Source: Episyrphus balteatus
Taxonomy: Eukaryota > Arthropoda > Insecta > Diptera > Syrphidae
Length of the DNA: 64,000 nucleotides
Direction: 5' to 3'
Assembly: GCF_945859705.1 (NCBI RefSeq)
Contig: NC_079136.1
Location: 5,869,501 to 5,933,500, forward strand
Within the stretch, counting starts at the first letter, position 1; every line of letters begins with the position of its first letter. The notes under the pieces are model-generated. The model saw only the letters and a program-made list of their open reading frames with translations. It was not told where the DNA came from and made no database searches. The position numbers and the translations under genes were made by a program. Shown in pieces: positions 49,194-59,800 of this stretch.

Positions 49194-50124
49194 TTGAGGG
49201 GGGGGCTCAGGGGGCTCAAGCCCCCCCCAAGCCTCCAAAATCATGTTATTATTTAGCTGAATTCATCATAATCTACATGGTTAACTGAATCTTGAATGAT
49301 CGAGCCCCCTCCAAATTCTGAAATGGTTGTTTGTGTTTGTTTGCGTAAGTGCCTTAGTTGCCCTTGAGGGTTGAGATCATTCTTTTAAGGATTTTAGTCC
49401 AATTCAGAATGCTTCAAATTATTTTTTTGGTATTTTGACGTCGAATTACATTACCGTTAAATTTTGCGAAGCTTCTTATGGAATCAAGCCGTATTTTATT
49501 GTCTTGAGTACCTTATATTTACTTTTTTTCAAAAATAATCTTTTTCTCAAAGATATTGGAAAAAAATTTTTTTTTATATCTCAAAATCTTAATGGTCAAC
49601 ATTAAACATCAATAATAAGACTTTCAATGAAAATTAGTTTTTGAGACTTTCACGTCCTGCATTCACTTGCCGAAGGTGAAATAAGGTGTTCTGTATTTTC
49701 TCACTCATTTAAATTTTTTTTTATCGAATTCTGTTCGTGAATTTGGTGCCTTTTTCAATGAATCTGCAATTTTTTGACAAAATATTATCAAAACTTATAT
49801 TTTATTGTTTTGTAGATAAAAGAAATAAAAATAATCATTTTTATCAAAAAACAAAACCGACTTCCATGGATCAAAACTAGGTTTTATGGTTTTTCTAATA
49901 GTTTCTATGGCCAGAACTGAACGAAGTTGAAATGGGACCACATTGCAGCCCCCCGCCAATACAAAAAGAATTATTAAAATTGATTCACTCAATCCAAAGT
50001 TATGAGGTAACAAAAAAAAAAAAAAAACAGACGAATTGAATACCTCCTCCTTTTTGGAAGTCGGTAAAAAAAAATTGAAAAAATTTTCCAGCCCCCTCCA
50101 AATTTTTTTCTGGATACGCCACTG
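49194..50124 (+). mobile_element. Non-autonomous hAT element, copy 2
   Basis: Same ends as copy 1 (CAGTGGCGTA and TACGCCACTG), with its own perfect 8-bp duplication CTTGCAGA at 49186-49193 and 50125-50132. It is 931 bp and lacks the palindrome. It carries its own nested insertion, an AACCGACTTCC element in minus orientation (49855-50065). The interior matches copy 1 in several blocks, so the two are siblings of one family with different later histories. Confidence 0.92.
49855..50065 (-). repeat. AACCGACTTCC short inverted-repeat element, copy nested in hAT
   Basis: It begins AACCGACTTCCATGGATC and ends TTTTTGGAAGTCGGT. It is the reverse orientation of 22242-22477, with the shared interior CTCAATCCAAAGTTATGAGG. 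It is absent from the corresponding position of hAT copy 1, so it inserted after the copies separated. Confidence 0.75.
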
Positions 50125-50132
50125 CTTGCAGA

Positions 50133-52330
50133 TTATAAATTTTGAACCATTGGCTGGTTAAAATGGTGAAAATTCTCTTGTATTTTAAACAGCTTTAGGA
50201 TTTGCAGAGCGATTCTTGAAATTTTGTTCTTTAAAGTCTTAAATCCCGCCAAAGGTTGATCTACCCTAATCGTTCTATCACTAGAGAGTTATATTTTCCA
50301 AAAGGTTGTGTCAAAAATACACACACGGTGAAAAAATAACGCCAGGGCCTACTTTACTTCTTGTACATATATTTTATCATTATATATATTTAAATATAAA
50401 GTGCAGTCTGCACTTGGGTTTAATAGCGTTGTAATGTCAAGTCATGGGGTTATAAAAGTCTTAAAAGTGTTAAAAAAAATATTAAGTCAAAGAAAATTTA
50501 ATTTGAAAATTTAAATACATAAATGTACATATCTATGTATTCAGGTTTTTTAGAAATTTTTAGTAGGGTAAACAAAGTAGGGTTATTATGCCTTAACTAA
50601 GCCCCCTTTTTGATTTTTTTTAAATACCTCGTAAACAAAGCATAATTTTGATAAACTGATTTTAAAACTTGTTGTAGAGAATCAAATTTAATATCAAAAA
50701 AATGTTTTTTTAAAATTTAAAAAAATAATTCCAAAAAAACATGAAAAAAAGTCAAGAAAAGCGATTTTTTGATTTTTTTGCTTTTTTAACCGTATTTTTT
50801 TCGGACTGAGATATGACTATCTGCATTGCTCTAAATAAAAACAGTAGAATAAATTTCCTTCAAAATGATGGGCTCAAAAAGTTTTTTCATTGAAAATTAA
50901 CCAAAGAATGACCTATTTTTATTTTCCCATTTTTTATTTTTTTACTCAAGTAAAAAATAGACCACAACAAAAATTTTTGTTTTACTATATGTATAACACT
51001 TTTTTGTTTTGATTACTCAAACTCTATCAATAGTTAATCGATTGCTATCATTAAATCTTTTGTTTTAAATAAATTATAATAATTATTATGTTTATTTCAT
51101 TAAAAATTTGGCTTTTGTGTGAAATTTCAAACCGTAAGTTGTAAGAACGATATAAGAGTCTAACGTTTTTAAACCGTTATACCTGTCTACCAGAAACCGA
51201 TAGAAATAAATCTTTTGTCTCGTTCTACTCAAATCTATACATAATCTTTATTTTATCTGAAGGTCAAACATCTGCAAACAGTAAATTACAGAAGCTTTTC
51301 AGTTTTTACGATTTTAATTACGATTCTAATTATACTTTAATTTTTTATTTAACCTAAGACTTGATGAAAAATATGTGAAAAATATCCAAATTTTATAACA
51401 GAATGACATTTTTAAACCTTCATGAAATAATGAGTTATTTTTTTTTTTTTAAGTTAAGTTTATACTTGCCCTAATATTGATAAAAGGTCCTCAGTTTAAA
51501 ACTGGAGGTACTAGTGTGACCTTTTTTCCGACTAAAAACAAAAATTAATTTTTAGTAGGTATAATTTCATTAGAAACAAAGGAAAGCATATACAATTTCG
51601 AAAAATTAAATTATTTAAAAAATTTGGTAAAATTTTAAGTTTAAAAATTGATTAACTGTCTGATGCTCAGTTTCTTCTTCTCAGGCTTAAAGCTTGTTGG
51701 CATTTTTTTCCATATAAGTTGTTGAATACTTGCACTTATTTATATGTCAAAAATGCTTAAATAGTTTCTAAGTAAAGAAATATCAAAGACTTTGTCTGCT
51801 TTGTCTGTATTATCTGATTCGATATTTAAAGTAAATCGTTCTTTTTTCAAGCTAACAACTAAAAGATATATTGCTTTTGTTTAGTTTCCAGAATGCATTT
51901 TTGTACGTTTTTTATTCTCTCTTATTTTCAATTTAACAAATTCCTATAAATCTGGTAATCGAGATCAATATTAACCAACTCCTATCAAATGAAAACAAAG
52001 AGTGACATCCAAATTCTTTTCAGCGTACCTATTAAATAACTTGAAAACATTTGATGTATGTAGGTATGACTTCTTTCGTTATTTAAACCTTCACCTACCT
52101 TCTACCTCCACCCCTCATTATTATATCCTTGATGTAGAAAAACTATTTCTGCAAAGATATTGTAATATACATTCTTGAAACTTTATTTTAACATACTATC
52201 AGTTTCGACATCTTAATTTTAAAATTCTTTTCAAAACTTCCCAAAAACCTTGGAAGTTGCAAAAATTCTTTTGGCGTTTGTGTGTCGGTAATCATTAGCT
52301 TCTTCTTTAATAAACAATCTTTTTCTCAGA
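50133..52330. other. AT-rich non-coding stretch
   Basis: No gene, RNA or clear element termini seen. Long A/T homopolymers and short frames only. Confidence 0.4.
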
Positions 52331-53313
52331 GTGTAGATATCTGCACATAATAATAGGCCTATACCTGCTGGCTGCCACACTTATATAGTAGCTACGTGTA
52401 GATTGGTACCGATAAGTGCGGGGGGGGGGGGGGGGGTAAACGCAAGGATGATGGTTTTAAAGCTTTTTTGAATTTGAACCCCCATTGTACCGAGTAGAGG
52501 TATAAGTATCTTGTTCAATGGGTTCGCGTGAATTGCCTTAACTTCATCTATGTGCTGTATGTAGCTCCTACAGGTATCAGTGCCGCCTTTGATTTCATAG
52601 CTCAATAAGCTTTTTCGTATCGATTGCGCTTTGTATTTCTCTCATCGTCCTTGATGGTATATATTTCGTATATTATACCCTGGATCGTCGTTGTCGACGT
52701 ATATACATATGAAGGTATAAGGCAAACACAAACATAAAAGTAGATACATTTGCGGTGGCGGCGATAGGCATTTATTTTTAAACATATAATTGACGTTTAT
52801 AAAGTTTCCAATAGGAAGGTACGATTTGTGCACAGAACAAAAGCAAACAAATACCAAAAACTGTGTATTTTTTTTTTTTTTGATTAGTCTTTCCTCCCTC
52901 TGAAATCGATTTTATATAAATGAAACCTAGACATTAGCTACACTTTAGCTTTAGCAAAAAAAACATTCCCATTGAGGCTTCTGTTTTGAACAAAATTGAA
53001 GGTACCTTTACCACCACTATATTGAATTGAGACTTCAAGAATAGGATTTGATAAAGTTGTTTGTATGTTTTATGAGGATTCGTCCTGCCCACCTCCAAAA
53101 AATCCGCCCTTATTTTTTTCAAGTGCGATATTAGTGCTTCCTTATTTTTTCGGGAAAGAAAAGTTGAAGGTTGATTGATTGTACTATTTATTTTGTTGAA
53201 ATTGAAAAAGAAGTCCTATCGCTAGCATAATTTCTCATTACGTTCGTCAATTATATTTGAACCTTGAACCGTATAGAACGAATTATATTTTTCGTCCTTT
53301 TTTCTCGTTTCAG
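52331..53313. promoter_or_regulatory. Region immediately upstream of the receptor gene; candidate promoter-proximal DNA
   Basis: More balanced composition than the DNA to its left, and not repeated in the window. Features seen are a G-run of about 18 at 52419-52437, GTCGTTGTCGACGTAT near 52687, and GCGGTGGCGGCGATAGG near 52752. A 74-codon minus-strand frame (52381-52605) has a protein-like composition but no recognisable domain, and I do not call it. The position directly 5' of the first coding exon makes promoter or 5'UTR content plausible; no core-promoter motif was proven. Confidence 0.3.
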
Positions 53314-53708
53314 ATATCAACTTACACGTACTTACTTACACATCATCATATTCGATTACCTACGTTTACATATCTAACTGTAACCACTTATCAAATGGAT
53401 GAAAACATATCTTACGGGGTTGTTGTTGTTGTTGGAACGAATTACGAAGGATTCAATTTTCATAATAATTCGAAAACGATTTAGGGGTGCCGAAAAGCGA
53501 AAAAAATAGGAAGAAGAACCAGAATATCACGGTGGAACGAAAACGAAACGGTGGAATGATGTAGCTGTGTTGGCTTAAGGTTGGGTTGTTTTCTTTTTTC
53601 TAGAGCTTGAGAGGAGAAAGCACACATAGAATTGAATATAATAATTCTATAGAAAACGAAATAGAAGAAGAAGATATTAACATCCTGCTATTTGGTCTGG
53701 CCTAAGTC
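53314..53708 (+). other. mAChR-B: Probable 5'UTR of mAChR-B, with an upstream ORF
   Basis: TTTTTTCTCGTTTCAG ending at 53313 is a strong splice-acceptor candidate, and TTCTTTTTTCTAG ending at 53603 is a second. Either could start the exon that contains the first coding ATG. If the longer form is used, the leader contains a 29-codon upstream ORF (ATG at 53395, stop at 53482-53484) with a (GTT)5 valine run. An in-frame TAA at 53703-53705 closes the main frame just before the start codon. The transcription start and any further 5' exons are not identifiable here. Confidence 0.45.
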
Positions 53709-53833
53709 ATGGATCATCGATATGCCGATATAAGCGGCATTGAAAGCTCCGAAGGATATATTAATTCGACATTGGATGCCAATAACAGAACTAATCCGAT
53801 ATTTTCAATCAAACCTGACTTTATAACGCAGTG
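53709..53833 (+). CDS. mAChR-B: mAChR-B coding exon 1
   Basis: It begins ATGGATCATCGATATGCC (MDHRYADISG) and ends ...ACG CAG TG, followed by the donor GTAAGT. The 41 codons plus two bases join exon 2 to make a TGG (W42) codon. Two N-glycosylation sequons (N19-S-T and N26-R-T) fit an extracellular N-terminus. There is no classical signal peptide, which is usual for this family. The exon is supported by a strong donor, an in-frame stop just upstream of the ATG and correct phase; homology of this exon itself could not be tested. Confidence 0.72.
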
Positions 53834-56800
53834 GTAAGTGGATTTTTTTTTTATTTTTTTGTATTTTATTATGCTATTGATTGACTTATAGTAGATTAAG
53901 GCAGTATGAATTAGTAAGTAGTTGGTCATGGTTATAACAATAGATAATAATAGGATAGTTTCAAGTTAATATTCGCTCTGGCTAGGCAGTTTACGTTGTA
54001 AATATTTGATGAATAGAACATTGACCAATACCTACATTATTTATTTCTTTTATCATTCAAGTTAACCTATTTATTTACTAAAGTGGGTGTTATAGATATT
54101 GATTGAGTGATTTGAATATTAAGATATAAGTAGGAAGTTCCTATCTATCATCAACTTTTAATTTTGTGATTAACAGTCATCTGAGAGGTTATTTCTATTA
54201 ACAGAAGTGCAATAGCTAGTCCTACGGAGTACGGGCCCAACGGCGCGCCGCCCCCCCCTGGATCCGCGGCGGGGGGGGGGGGGGGCACGGGGGAAGAACT
54301 GGTTCATACTTAAAGCAAATCACATTATAAGAGTTATTAAAATATATGAATAATAACAGAAAGAACTTGAGTGAAAGTCTTATCTATTTCTGGCTTGAAA
54401 TGCGAATTTTATTGTTTGCTTCATCCCTTTCCCATGAAAAGCTCCACCTCAAAAATAAAAAAAACGAAAAAAAAAATTCGTGTTTACCCAGCAAATGTGA
54501 ATTTTGTAAATGTTTTTTTTTTAACTTCAAAGTGATTTTGGTGAAAAAATTTGATATGGACATCGACAATCAATTGGTATTCTAAAAAAAAAATTTAATT
54601 GTACATGCAACTCTATTTTTTCATACGGAGGGGTTGAAGTACACATTTAAAAAATTTTCACTTTTTTCGTTGTTTTATTTAACATTCGTGTATTTAAAAT
54701 AGCGCAACACGCCACAACATTGCATAACCTGTATATTATTGAAATGCTGAATATATAGAACAATCTTGCATTTCAAGAGTTTGCCCAAGTTTGCAACCCC
54801 AAAAGTAAAGACCCCTTGAAAAAAAAACTCCTCAAAAGCGACCCTTAATTTTAGATTTTTATAAATTTTATGTTATTAAGAAAATTTCCCCAGGGATACC
54901 TTTAAGAATATGTAAAAAAAATAGTGTTAAAAATTTCAAACAATCGGTGCAGTAATTTTGAAGTTATGAATGACACCGGCTTTGAAAACATTAGTTGTGG
55001 CGAGAAGGATTTAACTTAATTTAATTTAATTTGAACTCTGGACTAAAACGTTCGTAAGCGAAGTATTTAAATACTCATAACTTGGTCAATTTGGCTGCAA
55101 TGACCTACAATTTGAGCACAATATTCTTGAGATATAAAAAACTTTAATGCAAATAAAAAAAAAAACAAAACTTGGTTTTCCGGGAAAAAAGTATGTTTCA
55201 GTTTTTTTTTTTTGTATTCTTATGAACTTTAATATTTATTAGAATGAAGTCTTTAGTATTTGACTAAAAACTACCGGGTCATTTAATAATGGTATAAATA
55301 TGTGCATAATATTGCAAAATTTCATACAAAATCAATTAAAAAACCATAGCATTTTTTTTTCTAAATTTCATCTTTAAAACTTAATTTCTCAAAAACTAGA
55401 GTGAAAAAAAAAAAATAATAAATTACAGGATTGTACATGCATTTTAGGGTAATCGTGAGGTAAGTGGGTAAGCACTTAAGTGGATTTTACTGTAAGTTTT
55501 TCCGAATAACTTTTTTGTCATTTGGTACCTATTTGATGTGGAAAATGTGCCCAAATATTTTTGGCCAGGTTTTAGACCAGATATCGAAAGTAAAAGTCAA
55601 CTTTTTCGCAGGTCTTTAAATAACAAACATTTATTGAGATTTTTATTTACGATCCCTTAATAACCGGTTCACTCACAAAGTGTTTTTTTTGGTTTCCGTC
55701 AGTGGGAAACTTTTATTTTCTTTTTTTTTAGGTTTTGGTCAACAGATGACTTTTATCGCTGAGAGAAAAAAATAAAAGTCTTTTAGTTACTATAACAATC
55801 AGTATTAACAAATTTACGCGGTAATATACAGTAGCGAGCAAAAAAAATGCAAACGAAAAAGGTTAAAAGAGTTTTACATGATAACTAAGTCATTTTACAT
55901 CGTTATGCTACCAAATTTGGCACACAATATTGAAAATGTTTTATTTTCACGAAACAGAGTCGATTTGTGGAATATCTTACTTCAAGACAATTATTTGGTC
56001 AAAAGTCTGCCTAAATATGCGTTTTTAGCCGAGCAAAAAAAATGCAAATGTGTAAAAAACAATAAAGTATAATGATTTATTCATATTTTTTGTTTATGTT
56101 TTTGGTTTTTTAGGTTCATATTTTATTAATATTTTGTTGGGAACCCTTTATTTGAAACAAAGGCGCGGATTTTTTTGGTATTGAGTCTATTAAAGACTAT
56201 CATAAATTTTATGGTATTTGTTCACATTCTGATCAAATTTGTTCCATCAGAACTTTGCAATTTGAATGCTTTCGCTTTCTAATCACCCGATCTACAAGAT
56301 CCTACAAATTTTCTGTGGTATTGGGGTCTGAAGATCGCGTTAGACACTTCAGAACAGCGAAACTGGTCATTTTCAAAAAGCTTTTTTCTAACCGGCTGGT
56401 GTTTTTGCGGTCATTATCTTGTGTAAACAAGCTGTTTTCGGGGATATTGGACTAAAAATGTGGAACATATGGGTTTCCACAATGTCCTTGCACATTTCTG
56501 CATTCATCCGATTTATTCTTTTCATTTGGCACAAGTGACACACTTCTCGAGAAAACAAACCCTAAACAAAAACTTACTATTAATTTCTTTTCATGAGTAT
56601 TTTATACTTAACCCACACCTCCTCCGTGTTTAATAGCAGGAACTTGATAAATAGGGTTATATCGTATCCTAGAGGCCTTCACAGACAGTGAAAGCCATCT
56701 GACAAGAACAAGTTGAACTTGCTCTCATTGCTCAAAAAAATCCTACCTCACTTTTTCACTTGTCCAATGCATATGGCACTTCGCGAAATCAAACCGCTTT

Positions 56801-59800
56801 CTGCTATTAATTGAAACTTTGTAAGGTTTTTTTTTCCGGTCGTCTTGCGCAAAGTTTGGCCTCAAAAATAGCTTGTTTACACAAGATAATGACCCCAAAA
56901 ACACCAGCCGGTTAGAAAAAAGCTTTTTGAAAATGACCAGTTTCGCTGTTCTGAAGTGTCTAACGCGATCTTCAGACCCCAATACCACAGAAAATTTGTA
57001 GGATCTTGTAGATCGGGTGATTAGAAAGCGAAAGCATTCAAATTGCAAAGTTCTGATGGAACAAATTTGATCAGAATGTGAACAAATACCATAAAATTTA
57101 TGATAGTCTTTAATAGACTCAATACCAAAAAAATCCGCGCCTTTGTTTCAAATAAAGGGTTCCCAACAAAATATTAATAAAATATGAACCTAAAAAACCA
57201 AAAACATAAACAAAAAATATGAATAAATCATTATACTTTATTGTTTTTTACACATTTGCATTTTTTTTGCTCGGCTAAAAACGCATATTTAGGCAGACTT
57301 TTGACCAAATAATTGTCTTGAAGTAAGATATTCCACAAATCGACTCTGTTTCGTGAAAATAAAACATTTTCAATATTGTGTGCCAAATTTGGTAGCATAA
57401 CGATGTAAAATGACTTAGTTATCATGTAAAACTCTTTTAACCTTTTTCGTTTGCATTTTTTTTGCTCGCTACTGTACATCCGTCATTTGTTGACGTTATC
57501 TGAATTCAATTTTGCCAGTGTTGGAAACTGCTCACGATGGTGAATTTTAAAAGGTGTAAAATCTTATTTACGATTAAAGATCGAAAATACACAAAGTGCC
57601 TCCAAATAACTACAAAATCAGATTTTTACTATTAAATGTTATTATCAGAAAAAGAATAAGGTACCAAATGCATTTTTCTGGGAAAAATAGGTTTATATAC
57701 CTAGGTACTTTTTCAGGAAACGATAACCCTAAAACCAGCCATAAGAAATTTTATTTCTATTTCAAAATGGCTTCCATTTTCGTGTACGTTTTTAACAGAC
57801 TTTGATTAAAATTTAATACTCTTGTATTAAAAAAAGGAGACGAGTATTTATTTTAATTCTTCCCAGGATAAAGTTATAATTTCGAATTAGTTTTTAATCC
57901 AAATTTCTTATATTAGGTGTGTTTTTTTGTTTATGTATATAGATTTGGTTCAAAAAAACGACATCGAGATTTTTGAAATCAAAACAATATCCAGATTTTA
58001 CTTTCTCTTTAAAAAACAGTTGTGTCAAGGTTGTTTAATTGTTGTGTTCATTCAGAAATGTCTGGAAATATTAACAAAAAAAAAAGCGGAGAAAATGAGG
58101 TTTGAAAAAAGCTCTCATAGAAAAAAATAATCAAAAATTTGTTTAACATGGTTGCATTGAAATGGTAATATTTCGAGATATAAGCAATGCACTTCTCAGA
58201 TAAAAGTCTTAAATGGATCCTGATAATATTGTTGAACAAATATATATATATAAAATTACCAAAGTTTTTTCGAAAAATTAGAAATAAAAATAAAAAAGTT
58301 TCCATGTTTGATTTTTAAAAAATCGAAAAAAAATCAATATGGCTACCTTCAAACGCTTATAACACAAGAACGACGCAAGTAATGTTAATGGTCATGGTCT
58401 TAAAATGAAGCTAAGAATATACAAATGATTTTTGGTTTTTTGTAAAAAAAAATTTTTTTGAATCCAACATGGATGCAATGGCCATACCACTACGGAGTTA
58501 AAAAAAATATGAGTATGGAACATTTTTGACAAACGGCTGCCAAAGTGTATGTACAGTGGTGCCAAATATTTGCACGGATTTCAAAAATCCGTATAGATAA
58601 ATCTATATAGATAAACAAAAAAACACACCTATTTTAACACTTTCGATTACATTTTTACAACGCATTTTGTTTTTGTCTTAAGATGTTGTATTTATCCATA
58701 ACAACTGTCATTATATTATTAGGTACATAATTTTTGATTTTTATAATTGTGATTTTTATAAAAAAAAAACTAAAGGAAAGAGCACTTTAATTATATTGAC
58801 CCCTTTTGGTTTATTTTCGATGATAAAAGTTTTAGGTTGACTTTTAACATTTATTTTTTACAAAAAAAATCAACCGATGAGAGTAATTTTTAAATTAAAA
58901 AAATAATCCTCAACCAAAGACCTAAAAAAATAATTTTTTAAAAATAAAAGTCAGACCAAGACCTAAATAAAGTAGGTATATTTAATATCGGTCAGTGGGA
59001 TACCAATAGAAAATAAAAGTAACTGTTATTTTTGGTCTCTGTTTTAGACCAAAATACCACATTATGCGTCGTTAAAATTTGCTGCTTGTCAGTCAGTCGT
59101 GATAATTCACTTTATTTCTAACTGTTATTGCTGATATTTTTGCCAATCCGTCCCTTGTCCCCCCCCCCCCCCCCCAGAAAAAAATCCTGGATCCGCCCTT
59201 GTACGGCCCAGCTTAATGATTTAATTCCACTTGTTTTAACCCATTCATATTTACTCCCAGTCCATACAAAAATGACAATTCTTCTTTTGTACCGACAGTA
59301 TGAGATTGGTACCGACCGACGCACAGTGGTGCGTTTCATGCTTTTGGCATCATTTTGATGAAGGAGCACCAATTACAAAAAGAAACTGCAAACTTTTTTG
59401 AAAAAAAAAAAAATTGGATAACAATGATAAATGTTGTAGCGGCTTATTGCCAAAATTAACTACTATTTTTGGTTATTCCTTTACGTCTCTAAACCGGCTC
59501 AGCAAATTTTATTTAAAATCTATCGACATATGCTACGTATTAGCCTCGAGGTCTCGAGTTATCAATTCTGCACAAAAGGTTAAACAAATACCTACTGTAA
59601 AAAAAATATACTTTTACTCATGAATTTTGTCTCATTTTTACTTGCTATATCGAATAGGTACATTCTACAAAAGCACTATAAGATAAGTTTGGGATTCATA
59701 AATAAAATTGAACTCGAAACATAATCATGCATGCATGCATAACATTGGGATGATTAAGAATGCGAAAAAGTGGTTTCCCCGATTCTGTATCTAACTCGTT

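Noticed and set aside
52381..52605. 74-codon minus-strand frame with protein-like composition
   Set aside because: No recognisable domain, no ATG at its head, and it runs into a G homopolymer. Possibly a fossil coding fragment, but unsupported.
58550..58620. Tc1-type element starting CAGTGGTGCCAAATATTT
   Set aside because: Only one terminus-like sequence is present. No inverted partner or transposase fragment was found nearby, so it is noted only in the intron entry.
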